This document shows, piece after piece, positions 38,615-49,972 of a DNA stretch of 64,000 bases (the first letter of the stretch is position 1; each line of letters starts with the position of its first letter). The notes under the pieces were generated by a model. It ran no database searches. It worked only from the letters and a program-made list of their open reading frames with translations, and had not been told where the DNA came from. The translations under genes and the position numbers were made by a program. Location: contig NZ_AUEQ01000008.1 of NCBI RefSeq assembly GCF_000426065.1, positions 248,001 to 312,000 on the forward strand, given 5' to 3'. The stretch comes from Mycobacterium sp. URHD0025. GTDB lineage: Bacteria; Actinomycetota; Actinomycetes; Mycobacteriales; Mycobacteriaceae.

Positions 38615-39850
38615 TCAGTCGACCGCTACTTCGGTGCGCCGCTCGGCCAGGGATTGGAGCCCGTGGGCGGCCAGCGCGGCAGCCAGGAACGGCAGCAGTA
38701 CCCAAAGCGGCGGCCGCGCGAGTTCCCACACGAAGAGCGCGGCCCAGATCGGCGCGCGCTGCGTCACGGCAAGCACGCCGGCTGCACAGGTGAGCGAGAC
38801 GGCGGCGACGCTGACGGGGTGAAGGCCCAGGGTGTTGATCGAAATGGCAATGAGCGAGCCGAGCGCGGCGCCGGTCGCGAGCGCCGGGGTGAGCATGCCG
38901 CCCACCGCGCCGGCGCGCAGGAAGATCGCGGTGAGGACGGGCTTGAGGAGCAGGATCACCGCGGCAGAGCCGAGCGTCATCCCACTGTCGAGACTGACGG
39001 TGAGGATGCTCTTGCCATTGCCCGGGAGCTCCGGCCACCACACCGAACCGAGGCCGACAAGCAGGCCCGCCCCCGCAATGCCCGGGATGATCAGCCACGA
39101 CGTGAGCGCCGCCGGAGGCCGGGCCAGCGCCATGATCCGATTGAAAGCCATGCCAACAGCCAGGGCCAGCGGCGCAAGGACCAGCGCGAAACCGGTCAGA
39201 AAATAGGACAGGCTCGGATCCGGCCATACCAGCGGAGCTCGGACATGGGTCACGGGCGCCGCGACGGCGACCGCCAGCGCCGAGGTGATCAACGCGGCGC
39301 CGACGGCCCGCGGATGCCACGTGTGCAGCATGATGCGGATCGCGAACAAGGCACCGCCGACCGGCACGCTGTACACCGCTCCCAGGCCGGCCCCCGCGGC
39401 GCAGGCGAGCAGGATCTGACGGTCGTGCGCAGTCAGCGCCCACCGGGAGGTGCCGGCGTCGCCGAGCACAGCCGCAACCTGACGGGGTGCGCCCTCACGG
39501 CCCAGGGACGCTCCGGCCCCCACCACCAGTACCTGCAGCGCGGCGTCGAGCGTCAGTGAAACCCGGGGAATGGGCCCATGATTGGCGATGGTCGAGGCCA
39601 GTCCGGGAATCACATAGTGCCGGCGCAGAATCCACCAGCCGAACCCGGCCAGTGCTCCACCGATCATCGGGCCGAGGGCGCGGCGCACCGGACTGCTCCC
39701 GCTGACGCCATCGAGCAGCGAGCCGAACGAATAGGCGTAGGTGAGGTGTTCGACGAAATGCAGCAGAACCGTCGTCGCCATCCCGGCCAGGCCCGCCAGC
39801 AGCCCGACAACGACGATGCTGCAGCCGAACTCAAGCTCACGCCGGGTCAC
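38615..39850 (-). CDS. ClC-family chloride channel/antiporter
   Basis: The 411-residue polytopic protein has ClC selectivity-filter motifs: GREGAPRQ (about 118-125), [20 protein letters not shown] where the E. coli GSIP-like part reads YSVPVGG, and [18 protein letters not shown]. The Glu in GREGAP is the gating glutamate, so the protein is likely a Cl-/H+ antiporter. Function in pH or anion balance is inferred. It starts 105 bp from the divergent mshB gene. Confidence 0.85.
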   Translation of the reverse strand: MTRRELEFGCSIVVVGLLAGLAGMATTVLLHFVEHLTYAYSFGSLLDGVSGSSPVRRALGPMIGGALAGFGWWILRRHYVIPGLASTIANHGPIPRVSLTLDAALQVLVVGAGASLGREGAPRQVAAVLGDAGTSRWALTAHDRQILLACAAGAGLGAVYSVPVGGALFAIRIMLHTWHPRAVGAALITSALAVAVAAPVTHVRAPLVWPDPSLSYFLTGFALVLAPLALAVGMAFNRIMALARPPAALTSWLIIPGIAGAGLLVGLGSVWWPELPGNGKSILTVSLDSGMTLGSAAVILLLKPVLTAIFLRAGAVGGMLTPALATGAALGSLIAISINTLGLHPVSVAAVSLTCAAGVLAVTQRAPIWAALFVWELARPPLWVLLPFLAAALAAHGLQSLAERRTEVAVD

Positions 39851-39955
39851 TCCGTGAATGTATGCGGCACGCGTGGATTCGTCAGCGCGGTGGAGAAAGC
39901 CGGTGACATGAGTCGTCGGGCGCGGCTGACGGTGCGCGGGCTATCGTCGATCACG

Positions 39956-40825
39956 ATGCCGAACGAAGCGCCCCGTCTCCTGTTTGTCCACGCCCACCCG
40001 GACGACGAAACCCTGACCACCGGTGCCACCATCGCGCACTACGCCGCGCGCGGCGCGGAGGTACACGTGGTGACGTGCACCCTAGGCGAGGAGGGAGAGG
40101 TCATCGGTGACCGCTACGCGCAGTTGGCCGTGGACCACGCCGACCAACTCGGCGGCTACCGGATCAGTGAGCTGACCAAAGCGCTGAACGCTCTGGGTAT
40201 CGGCGAACCACAGTTCCTCGGCGGTCCCGGTCGATGGCGTGACTCGGGCATGGAGGGCACGTCGGCGCGCAAGCAACAGCGCTTCATCGACGCCGATTTC
40301 GACGAGGCCGTCGGCGAACTGGTGCAGATCATCGAGACCCTGCGGCCACACGTCGTCGTCACCTACGATCCCGACGGCGGCTACGGCCATCCCGACCACA
40401 AACAGGCCCATCGCGTCACCACCGCGGCGGTCGAGGCCGCACGGGACGGCGGCGGCTGGGCCGTCCCCAAGTTCTATTGGACGGTCATGGCGAGCACCGC
40501 GATGCGGGCCGGCCTCCAAAATCTGCGGGACACTCCCGAGGAGTGGATCCGGATCGACGTCGGCGATGTCCCGTTCGGGTACAGCGACGAACAGATCGAT
40601 GCCGTGGTCGACGCCACCGCGCAGCTTCCGGCCAAGGTCGCCGCGATGCGCGCGCACGCCACGCAGGTCACCGTCTCTTCCGACGGCACCGCATTCGCCC
40701 TGTCCAACAATCTGGCACTGCCACTGATCGGCGAGGAGCATTACGTCCTGGTCTCCGGCGAGGCGGGGGAGCGCGACGAACGTGGGTGGGAAACCGACCT
40801 GCTGCACGGACTGAATCTGCAATAG
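39956..40825 (+). CDS. mshB: MshB, GlcNAc-Ins deacetylase of mycothiol synthesis
   Basis: The 289-residue zinc deacetylase of the LmbE/PIG-L family has HAHPDDE (His14, Asp17) and GHPDHKQAH (His148), the zinc ligands known in M. tuberculosis MshB, plus the general-base Asp16. It removes acetate from 1-D-myo-inosityl-GlcNAc in the second step of mycothiol synthesis. ATG at 39956 is chosen since homologues begin just before [13 protein letters not shown]; upstream frame is antisense to the ClC gene. A lack of nearby mca fits its usual genomic place. Confidence 0.93.
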   Translation: MPNEAPRLLFVHAHPDDETLTTGATIAHYAARGAEVHVVTCTLGEEGEVIGDRYAQLAVDHADQLGGYRISELTKALNALGIGEPQFLGGPGRWRDSGMEGTSARKQQRFIDADFDEAVGELVQIIETLRPHVVVTYDPDGGYGHPDHKQAHRVTTAAVEAARDGGGWAVPKFYWTVMASTAMRAGLQNLRDTPEEWIRIDVGDVPFGYSDEQIDAVVDATAQLPAKVAAMRAHATQVTVSSDGTAFALSNNLALPLIGEEHYVLVSGEAGERDERGWETDLLHGLNLQ

Positions 40826-40878
40826 CCAAAACTGGACGCGGTAAGCTCCGGTTAATCAGAGGCGTCGAAGGGACATTC

Positions 40879-40986
40879 ATGGACCCCGATCTGGATCCGA
40901 ACCTGCAGCACTGGCAGGACCGTGCGGACAACTTCCAGTGGGTGGTGGGTTCGCTGGTCGGTCTGCTCGACAGCATCCCCACCTGA
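40879..40986 (+). CDS. Possible 35-residue microprotein
   Basis: ATG at 40879 is preceded by GAAGGGA and opens a 35-codon frame, MDPDLDPNLQHWQDRADNFQ followed by WVVGSLVGLLDSIPT, acidic and Trp-containing with a hydrophobic end. It overlaps the presumed start of the next gene in another frame, which leaves open whether one of them has a wrong start. Not recognised. Confidence 0.4.
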   Translation: MDPDLDPNLQHWQDRADNFQWVVGSLVGLLDSIPT

Positions 40987-41372
40987 GACCCGACCTGGGC
41001 ACGCCCTCGGACCTCGTGCTGGGTCGCATCGTCCTGGCACTGCTCGCCATTGACGGCATCATCTCCGCCGTCGTAGGTGCATTGTTGTTGCCGTCATACA
41101 TCGGCTCGATCCCATTTCCGGTGAGCGCACTGTTCGTCGGAGCACTCAACACCGCGCTGGTGTGGGCCGCCGTCCACTGGACCGATTCCATGCGGGTGGC
41201 GGCGCTGCCGCTGTGGACGTGGCTGGCTACCGTCGTGGCGATGACTTTCGGCGGACCTGGCGGAGACATCATCTTCGCCGGCAGTGGACTGATGGCCTAC
41301 GGCTCGCTGATATTCATCGCCGCCGGTGCGTTACCACCGGCGGCGATACTGCGACGGCATTACCGCCGCTGA
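40938..41372 (+). CDS. Rv1171-like membrane protein
   Basis: Four membrane segments: LVLGRIVLALLAIDGIISAV (about 27-46), PFPVSALFVGALNTALVWAA, LPLWTWLATVVAMTF and LMAYGSLIFIAAGALPPA. With the GTG at 40938 it is 144 residues, similar to Rv1171. The N-terminal 16 residues may not be real; the conserved part begins RPDLGTPSDL. It lies between mshB and the convergent gjpA-like gene 3 (stop codons 1 bp apart). Function unknown. Confidence 0.65.
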   Translation: MGGGFAGRSARQHPHLRPDLGTPSDLVLGRIVLALLAIDGIISAVVGALLLPSYIGSIPFPVSALFVGALNTALVWAAVHWTDSMRVAALPLWTWLATVVAMTFGGPGGDIIFAGSGLMAYGSLIFIAAGALPPAAILRRHYRR

Positions 41373-41373
41373 C

Positions 41374-42717
41374 TCACTTCTTGTCGTGCTTGGAACTGCC
41401 CGACTTGCCGCTGTCGTTGCCGTTGGACTGCTGGGAATCCTTGGACGACACGGTCTTTTCCTTCTTGACCTTGGGCTTCGGCGCCGCATTCTTGACGGCC
41501 GTCTTGACCGCGTCGCGGGCATCGTCGCCGGCCTTCTTCGCACCCGCCGCCGACTTGTCGACGGCAGAGCGGATGCCCTGTTTGCCTGAGACGATGGTCC
41601 GGCCAGGTGCCTTGTCGGCTCCTTCTGTCTTGTCGACCGCGGTTGCGTCCTGAGCATTCCGCAGCGACTGGCGCACCGACTTCGGGACGACGCTGATGTC
41701 GCCTTTCTGTACGGTCGTGATCTCCTGCGGTTCGGCGTCGTTCGAGACTGTCTCGACGGTGTCGCTCAGGTGGTCGGTGAGCTCGGCGACCGGGTTCTGC
41801 TCACCCTCGGCGGCCTGCGCCTTGAGCCGGTCTGCGAGGGTCTCGATGCCCGTTCCCTCGGATAGCTTCTCGAACGCTGTGGCCAAGTTCTCGCCGGCCT
41901 TCGTGAGTGCACCAGTGATGGACGCCAGCGGGCGCTGGGTAATTCCCTCGGTGAACGCCGCGGGCGCCGCAAGGTTGGTCATGAAATCCGTCGACGGCCG
42001 CACCAGATCGCCGACCAGTTCGCGCAGGCCGGATGCCAATGGGCCGCCGAGCGTCTGGGTCGTCGCGACCGATGCAACCGTGGGGAATGGTGGCGGCAGC
42101 GGCGGGAGGATCCAGCCGAAGAACTCGTTGAACTCGGCGACTCCAAAGTTGACCGCGGCCTGGAACGACTGGTTGATCGCCGCACCGGCGGAGTTGACCC
42201 ACACCCCAAGATTCAGCGGGTCGTTGACCACTGGGACCAGGAAGGTGAGAACAACGGCATCCGCGATCGGTTTGATCAGTGTCCAGTAGAAGATGTCGAC
42301 CTGAGTGGTGATGGGGCTGACGAACGGAACCCATTGCCCAACCCAGTAGGCCAGGTCGGTGCCGTAATCCACAGCCCAGTCGACCCAGGCCTGGACTCCC
42401 AGGTATGAGGACTCCAAGAAATTGCCAGCCGCATTCTGCACAGCGACATCGCGGGTCACAGCGGCGGCTGGGGCAATGCCCGGCGCGGGCGCGGCGTCCG
42501 TCGGATCCGTCAGGTTCGGCGCCACCGCGGCCGTCATGCGGCTGGCCGCGGCGAGCAGGTCGACCATGGCCTGCGTCAGCTGCGGCTGGGTGGAAGTAGG
42601 TTGCGCGGGGACTGCGATGTCGGCGGGTGCTGCCTGTACCGGGGCGAGGGCGATGGCTGTGGCAGTAGCTGCGGCGGCTCCCGCGACCAGATACGAACGA
42701 ACACTTGTAGACATCAC
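41374..42717 (-). CDS. GjpA-type outer-membrane/envelope protein, copy 3
   Basis: The 447-residue protein starts MSTSVRSYLVAGAAAATATA, a signal-like helix of the same family, but is more distant from copies 1 and 2. Its middle is aromatic-rich (WVDWAVDYGTDLAYWVGQWV), followed by an amphipathic region, and a Lys/Ser-rich disordered tail (about 385-447, AVKTAVKNAAPKPKVKKEK). It sits between the Rv1171-like gene and fbiC, where M. tuberculosis, as recalled, has PE12. GGAGG precedes the ATG. Confidence 0.68.
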   Translation of the reverse strand: MMSTSVRSYLVAGAAAATATAIALAPVQAAPADIAVPAQPTSTQPQLTQAMVDLLAAASRMTAAVAPNLTDPTDAAPAPGIAPAAAVTRDVAVQNAAGNFLESSYLGVQAWVDWAVDYGTDLAYWVGQWVPFVSPITTQVDIFYWTLIKPIADAVVLTFLVPVVNDPLNLGVWVNSAGAAINQSFQAAVNFGVAEFNEFFGWILPPLPPPFPTVASVATTQTLGGPLASGLRELVGDLVRPSTDFMTNLAAPAAFTEGITQRPLASITGALTKAGENLATAFEKLSEGTGIETLADRLKAQAAEGEQNPVAELTDHLSDTVETVSNDAEPQEITTVQKGDISVVPKSVRQSLRNAQDATAVDKTEGADKAPGRTIVSGKQGIRSAVDKSAAGAKKAGDDARDAVKTAVKNAAPKPKVKKEKTVSSKDSQQSNGNDSGKSGSSKHDKK

Positions 42718-42916
42718 GACTCCTCCGGTATCCCCTTCCCGACGGAAATAACTTACGTGGTCGTGAACCTGTTCGTCGCTCCTTTAAATTGTGTGTCCAA
42801 TAAGGGCGGCGTGTTGCGCCGACATGCTAGGTCTACTGTGGCCGGTATGCCGGGCACATTGGTTTCAGAATGTGAGACGCGTGGATGATTGAGCACAACG
42901 ACGGGGTTACACGGGA

Positions 42917-45508
42917 GTGGCTCTGAACCCCCAGCACGGCGCCGATCTGCCCATCCCGGCCGTCCCACCGAAATCCACGGTGCCGAGTGCGCCGATCACT
43001 TCGGGGGCTCTACGGCGGGTCCTGCGCCGGGCCCGTGACGGCGTGACCCTCAACGTCGACGAGGCTGCCATCGCGATGACGGCCCGGGGCGAGGACCTGA
43101 CCGATCTGTGTGCCAGCGCCGCGCGGGTCCGCGACGCCGGCCTTGAATCGGCGGGCCGGCGCGGGGCGAACGGCCGGCTGCCGGTCAGCTACTCGCGCAA
43201 GGTCTTCATCCCAGTGACGCATCTGTGCCGCGATACCTGCCATTACTGCACCTTTGTCACCGTGCCCGGCAAGCTGCGCGCGCAGGGCATGGGGATGTAC
43301 ATGGAGCCCGACGAGATTCTCGACGTCGCGCGCCGTGGTGCCGAACTGGGTTGCAAGGAAGCGCTGTTCACCCTCGGTGACCGGCCCGAGGATCGCTGGG
43401 ACGAAGCCCGGCAGTGGCTCGACGAGCGCGGCTACGACTCCACGCTGGACTACGTGCGGGCCATGGCCATCCGGGTCCTCGAGGAGACCGGGCTGCTGCC
43501 GCACCTGAACCCCGGCGTGATGAGCTGGTCGGAGCTCTCGCGCCTCAAGCCCGTCGCGCCGTCGATGGGCATGATGCTGGAGACCACCTCCCGGCGCCTG
43601 TTCGAGCTCAAGGGCGAGGCCCATTACGGCAGCCCGGACAAAGACCCCGCCGTACGGCTGCGGACGCTGGATGATGCCGGCCGGCTCTCGATCCCGTTCA
43701 CCACCGGGCTGCTGGTCGGTATCGGCGAGACGCTGACCGAGCGGGCCGAGACCATGCACGCAATCCGCAAGTCCCACAAGGAGTTCGGTCACGTTCAAGA
43801 AGTGATCGTGCAGAACTTCCGGGCCAAGGACCACACCGCGATGGCGTCGACGCCAGATGCCGGCATCGACGACTTCATCGCGACGATCGCCGTCACCCGC
43901 CTGGTGCTGGGCCCCAAGATGCGCGTCCAGGCCCCGCCGAATCTGGTCTCGCGTGACGAATGCCTGGCGCTGATCGGCGCAGGTGTCGACGACTGGGGTG
44001 GCGTCTCGCCGCTGACCCCCGACCACGTCAACCCGGAACGGCCATGGCCGGCTCTCGACGACCTGGCCGACGTCACCGCCGCAGCCGGTTACGACCTGGT
44101 GCAAAGACTCACCGCGCAACCGCAGTACGTACAGGCCGGCGCGGCGTGGATCGATCCGCGGGTGCGCGGGCACGTGGATGCGCTGGCCGATCCCGACACC
44201 GGGTTCGCGCTCGACGTCAACCCGGTCGGACGGCCGTGGCAGGAGCCCGACGAGGCCTCCGAATCGCTGGGCCGCACCGATCTGCACTCCGCGATCGACT
44301 CCGAGGGCCGGCTCACCGAGACCCGCAGCGATCTGGACAGCGCGTTCGGCGACTGGGAGTCGATCCGGGCCAAGGTGCACGAGCTCGCCGCGCGGGCTCC
44401 CGAACGCATCGACACCGATGTGCTGGCCGCGTTGCGATCGGCCGAACGCGATCCGGGCGGCTGCAGCGACGACGAGTACCTGGCGCTGGCCACCGCGGAC
44501 GGCCCGGCGCTGGAAGCCGTTACCGCACTGGCGGATTCATTGCGTCGTGACGTCGTCGGCGACGACGTCACCTTCGTCGTGAACCGCAACATCAACTTCA
44601 CGAACATCTGCTACACCGGCTGCCGGTTCTGCGCGTTCGCGCAGCGCAAGGGCGACGCCGACGCCTATTCGCTGTCCACCGACGAGGTCGCCGACCGGGC
44701 CTGGGAGGCGCACGTCGCCGGCGCCACCGAGGTGTGCATGCAGGGCGGCATCGACCCCGAGCTTCCCGTCACGGGTTATGCCGATCTGGTCCGGGCCGTC
44801 AAGGCGCGGGTGCCGTCGATGCACGTGCACGCGTTCTCGCCCATGGAGATCGCCAACGGTGTCACCCGCAGTGGGCTGTCTGTGCGGGAGTGGCTGACCT
44901 CGCTGCGCGAGGCAGGGTTGGACACCATCCCGGGCACGGCCGCCGAGATCCTCGACGACGAGGTGCGCTGGGTGCTGACCAAGGGCAAGTTGCCGACGTC
45001 GGAGTGGATCAACGTGGTGACCACCGCGCACGAAGTGGGGCTGCGCTCGTCATCGACGATGATGTACGGCCACGTGGACACGCCGAAACACTGGGTCGGG
45101 CACCTCAACGTGCTGCGTTCCATCCAGGATCGGACCGGCGGCTTCACCGAGTTCGTGCCCCTGCCGTTCGTGCACCAGTCGTCCCCGCTGTATCTGGCCG
45201 GTGGCGCGCGTCCCGGGCCGACGCACCGCGACAATCGGGCTGTGCACGCGTTGGCCCGCATCATGTTGCATGGCCGGATCTCTCACATCCAGACGTCGTG
45301 GGTCAAGCTCGGTACCGAACGCACGCAGGTGATGCTGCGGGGCGGCGCCAACGACCTGGGCGGCACGTTGATGGAGGAGACGATCTCCCGGATGGCCGGC
45401 TCGGAGAACGGCTCGGCCAAGACTGTGGCCGAGCTCGTCGCGATCGCCGAGGGCATCGGCCGGCCCGCGCGTCAGCGCTCCACCGACTACTCACCGCTGG
45501 CTGCCTAG
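42917..45508 (+). CDS. fbiC: FO synthase FbiC (CofG-CofH fusion)
   Basis: The 863-residue protein joins two radical-SAM halves: CofG-like with CRDTCHYC (Cys104, 108, 111) and CofH-like with CYTGCRFC (Cys565, 569, 572). It makes FO, the chromophore of coenzyme F420, from 5-amino-6-ribitylaminouracil and tyrosine. Length equals that of mycobacterial FbiC. The GTG start at 42917 follows ACGGGA. It is divergent from gjpA-like 3 across 199 bp. Confidence 0.96.
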   Translation: MALNPQHGADLPIPAVPPKSTVPSAPITSGALRRVLRRARDGVTLNVDEAAIAMTARGEDLTDLCASAARVRDAGLESAGRRGANGRLPVSYSRKVFIPVTHLCRDTCHYCTFVTVPGKLRAQGMGMYMEPDEILDVARRGAELGCKEALFTLGDRPEDRWDEARQWLDERGYDSTLDYVRAMAIRVLEETGLLPHLNPGVMSWSELSRLKPVAPSMGMMLETTSRRLFELKGEAHYGSPDKDPAVRLRTLDDAGRLSIPFTTGLLVGIGETLTERAETMHAIRKSHKEFGHVQEVIVQNFRAKDHTAMASTPDAGIDDFIATIAVTRLVLGPKMRVQAPPNLVSRDECLALIGAGVDDWGGVSPLTPDHVNPERPWPALDDLADVTAAAGYDLVQRLTAQPQYVQAGAAWIDPRVRGHVDALADPDTGFALDVNPVGRPWQEPDEASESLGRTDLHSAIDSEGRLTETRSDLDSAFGDWESIRAKVHELAARAPERIDTDVLAALRSAERDPGGCSDDEYLALATADGPALEAVTALADSLRRDVVGDDVTFVVNRNINFTNICYTGCRFCAFAQRKGDADAYSLSTDEVADRAWEAHVAGATEVCMQGGIDPELPVTGYADLVRAVKARVPSMHVHAFSPMEIANGVTRSGLSVREWLTSLREAGLDTIPGTAAEILDDEVRWVLTKGKLPTSEWINVVTTAHEVGLRSSSTMMYGHVDTPKHWVGHLNVLRSIQDRTGGFTEFVPLPFVHQSSPLYLAGGARPGPTHRDNRAVHALARIMLHGRISHIQTSWVKLGTERTQVMLRGGANDLGGTLMEETISRMAGSENGSAKTVAELVAIAEGIGRPARQRSTDYSPLAA

Positions 45509-45522
45509 CCTTCTGCGCCGAG

Positions 45523-45681
45523 CTATGACAGGGCGCTCGCGCGGGTCAAGCAATTCACGTCGTGCCCGTCACCCGCGATACCGGAGTCCATCAGCCGCCC
45601 GTCGAGGATCTCGCAGGAGAGGCTTCCGGCGTCGCCGGTTGTTGCTGCGGTGCACGCGATGGCGGCGATGAGTGTGCGCAT
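45523..45681 (-). CDS. Possible small protein with signal-like N-terminus
   Basis: A 52-residue frame, MRTLIAAIACTAATTGDAGS then LSCEILDGRLMDSGIAGDGH and an end with another Cys. It looks like a short exported protein, but the signal is weak and an 18-residue longer version exists. It lies in a 348-bp gap between fbiC and the YceI gene and is convergent with fbiC. Not recognised; could be noncoding. Confidence 0.35.
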   Translation of the reverse strand: MRTLIAAIACTAATTGDAGSLSCEILDGRLMDSGIAGDGHDVNCLTRASALS

Positions 45682-45789
45682 ACCAGTCGGTCCGATCTTG
45701 AAATTGACAGTGATGCAAATTGCTGACCAGAGCATGATGCGCTGCGCTTTCGAAATCGGCAGAAAAATCCCGAAAATCGGGAATTGAAT

Positions 45790-45803
45790 CGGACCACGGT
45801 CCG
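45790..45803. promoter_or_regulatory. Palindrome upstream of the YceI gene
   Basis: CGGACCACGGTCCG: 6-bp arms with a 2-nt centre, 53 bp upstream of the YceI start; possible operator. The region just before it has CCCGAAAATCGGG, another short palindrome. Confidence 0.3.
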
Positions 45804-45856
45804 GTTGTCTCCACTGAAGGTGCCGGAAGGACCGGCCCGAAAATCAAGGAGACACC

Positions 45857-46405
45857 ATGACCGCAGCCGTAGCCACCGATCTGACCACAGGCACCTGGGC
45901 CATCGATCCGGTGCATTCATCGATCAACTTTTCGGTCCGCCACCTCATGGTGAGCAAGGTTCGCGGCAGCTTCGAGACCTTCAGCGGCGCGATCACCATT
46001 GCCGAGGACGGCACCCCGTCGGTCAGCGCCACCATCGACCTCAACTCCATCGACACCCGCAACGAGCAGCGCGACGCGCACGTGCGCTCCGCAGACTTTT
46101 TTGACGCCGAGAATCACCCGACCGCCACCTTCGTCTCGACCAGCGTGCGGCCCGATGGGGACGACTACGTCCTCGACGGCGACTTCACCCTGAAGGGCGT
46201 GACCAAGCCGGTTTCCCTCAAGCTCGAGTACAACGGCGTGAACCCCGGGATGGGGCAGGGCGCCGTGGCCGGGTTCGAGGCATCGGTTGTGCTGAACCGC
46301 AAGGACTTCGGCATCGACATCGACATGCCGCTGGAAACCGGTGGCACCGTCATCGGCGACAAGGTCACCATCACCCTCGAGATCGAGGCGCTCAAGCAGG
46401 CCTGA
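45857..46405 (+). CDS. YceI family lipid-binding protein
   Basis: The 182-residue protein opens with TGTWAIDPVHSSINFSVRHL, the YceI hallmark, and has DAHVRSADFFDAENHPTATF and GDFTLKGVTKPVSL. The fold is a lipocalin-like barrel binding polyisoprenoids. No signal peptide is visible, so it is likely cytoplasmic, as with other mycobacterial YceI proteins. AAGGAG lies 7 bp upstream of the ATG. Confidence 0.9.
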   Translation: MTAAVATDLTTGTWAIDPVHSSINFSVRHLMVSKVRGSFETFSGAITIAEDGTPSVSATIDLNSIDTRNEQRDAHVRSADFFDAENHPTATFVSTSVRPDGDDYVLDGDFTLKGVTKPVSLKLEYNGVNPGMGQGAVAGFEASVVLNRKDFGIDIDMPLETGGTVIGDKVTITLEIEALKQA

Positions 46406-46415
46406 CCTGCTGCTT

Positions 46416-46463
46416 TGTCACGCTGGCGTGGCGATCGGCCTCCAGGGCCACGCCAGCGTGACA
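46416..46463. terminator. Strong hairpin terminator after the YceI gene
   Basis: TGTCACGCTGGCGTGGC (46416-46432) pairs perfectly with GCCACGCCAGCGTGACA (46447-46463), a 17-bp stem with a 14-nt loop, 10 bp after the stop. Confidence 0.8.
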
Positions 46464-46637
46464 TTCGCCAGAAGGCGGTCCCGTCGGCTCGATGTCTGAA
46501 CCGGCGAGACCTGAGTGGGGGCGATGGTCGACCATGGCCCTCACCTAAAGAATCAGGATGCCCCGGCTCCGCGGTGACAAACGTCATGTGTGCAACCGTC
46601 CGAGTGCGGGAACCCCGTCCGACATGGCGGAACTGAC

Positions 46638-47321
46638 ATGGTGGAACTGACGCGCCACGGTCTGGCGGTGCGCATGGCGGACCTCGCCCGCGCTGTCGCC
46701 ATGCCACGGACCGTCGATCAGATACTGAGCGGTGTCACCGCGGCGGCCACCGAACTGATCCCCGGCGCGGACACCGCCGGGGTGTTGCTCATCGGTACCG
46801 GTGGCAGCTTCGAGTCGCTGGCAGGCACCAGCGATCTGCCCCATGAACTCGACCGACTGCAGATGGCCTTCCAGGAAGGTCCGTGTATGCAGGCCGCCCT
46901 GGCCGACACCGTGGTCCGCACCGACGACTTCCGCGAGGAAACGAGGTGGCCGAGCTATTCGAAGGCCGCCGCCGATATCGGTGTGTTCAGCGGGCTGTCC
47001 TTCAAGCTCTACACCGCGGACCGCACGGCCGGCGCGCTCAACCTGTTCGGCTTCCAGCCCGGGGCGTGGGACGGCGAAGCGGAGACCATCGGGACCGTGC
47101 TCGCCGCGCACGCGGCCGCTGCGCTGCTGGCAGGCAAGCACACCGAGCAGCTGACGTCGGCGCTGACCACGAGGGACCGCATCGGCCAGGCCAAAGGCAT
47201 CATCATGGAGCGTTACCAGGTGGACGACGTACAAGCCTTCGAGATGCTGAGGCGGCTGTCGCAGGACAGCAACACCAAGCTCGTCGATGTTGCCCAGCAG
47301 GTGATCGACACCCGCGGTTAG
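46638..47321 (+). CDS. GAF-ANTAR transcription antitermination regulator
   Basis: The 227-residue protein has a GAF domain (about 20-150; DTAGVLLIGTGGSFESLAGT, GPCMQA) and a C-terminal ANTAR domain (about 170-222: RDRIGQAKGIIMERYQVDD, AFEMLRRLSQDSN). ANTAR domains bind paired RNA hairpins to prevent termination. Such GAF-ANTAR proteins are numerous in mycobacteria and their signals are mostly unknown. ATG at 46638 is uncertain; upstream in-frame GTG/ATG codons would extend it by up to 16 residues. Confidence 0.82.
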   Translation: MVELTRHGLAVRMADLARAVAMPRTVDQILSGVTAAATELIPGADTAGVLLIGTGGSFESLAGTSDLPHELDRLQMAFQEGPCMQAALADTVVRTDDFREETRWPSYSKAAADIGVFSGLSFKLYTADRTAGALNLFGFQPGAWDGEAETIGTVLAAHAAAALLAGKHTEQLTSALTTRDRIGQAKGIIMERYQVDDVQAFEMLRRLSQDSNTKLVDVAQQVIDTRG

Positions 47322-47342
47322 TGCCGGTCCTCGGCCAGCGAC

Positions 47343-49394
<2,052 letters not shown>

Positions 49395-49619
49395 CTAGTT
49401 GTATGCCATCGTCGGCGGGCAAGTAATCGACCGTGGCGACTAGGCGAGAGGTATCTGCGACGTTTAGTATCAGTTACTACGCGCCACCCTTAACGGGTGG
49501 TGCGTGAAGTTAGGGCACACTGAGACGAGCGTCCAAGTATGGGCAACGCATACTGTGACGTCGACTCATCAGAGTCCCGACCACCGAGCCCAGCAGCCCA
49601 CTGGACAGGAGAGACATCA

Positions 49620-49943
49620 GTGACGTACGTCATTGCCGAACCCTGCGTCGACATCAAAGACAAGGCATGTATCGAAGAGTGCCCGGTCGACTGCATCTAC
49701 GAGGGTGCACGCATGTTGTACATCCACCCCGACGAGTGTGTGGACTGCGGCGCATGCGAACCGGTCTGCCCGGTCGAGGCCATCTACTACGAAGATGACG
49801 TCCCGGACCAGTGGAGCAGCTACGCGCAGGCCAACGCCGACTTCTTCTCCGAGTTGGGTTCCCCCGGCGGCGCTTCGAAGGTCGGCGAGACCGACAACGA
49901 CCCGCAGGCCATCAAGGACCTGCCGGCCAAGGCCGAGGACTGA
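49620..49943 (+). CDS. fdxC: Seven-iron ferredoxin FdxC
   Basis: The 107-residue ferredoxin has Cys9, Cys17, Cys21, Cys25 and CVDCGACEPVCP (Cys40, 43, 46, 50), the pattern for one [3Fe-4S] and one [4Fe-4S] cluster. The GTG at 49620 has ACAGGAGAG upstream. It carries electrons for P450s or other reductases. It is the first gene of a likely two-gene unit with dapC. Confidence 0.93.
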   Translation: MTYVIAEPCVDIKDKACIEECPVDCIYEGARMLYIHPDECVDCGACEPVCPVEAIYYEDDVPDQWSSYAQANADFFSELGSPGGASKVGETDNDPQAIKDLPAKAED

Positions 49944-49972
49944 GCACAGTCGAATCCGGCTTCGAGACTGAC

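Noticed and set aside
38322..39443. 373-codon minus-strand frame overlapping the ClC gene
   Set aside because: Out-of-frame shadow of the ClC gene with a noncoding tail.
42847..42888. 13-codon upstream frame in the fbiC leader, with one Cys codon
   Set aside because: No ribosome-binding site and only a single Cys; not enough to claim a leader peptide.
43010..44380. 456-codon frame antisense to fbiC
   Set aside because: Shadow of the fbiC codons with no recognisable domain.
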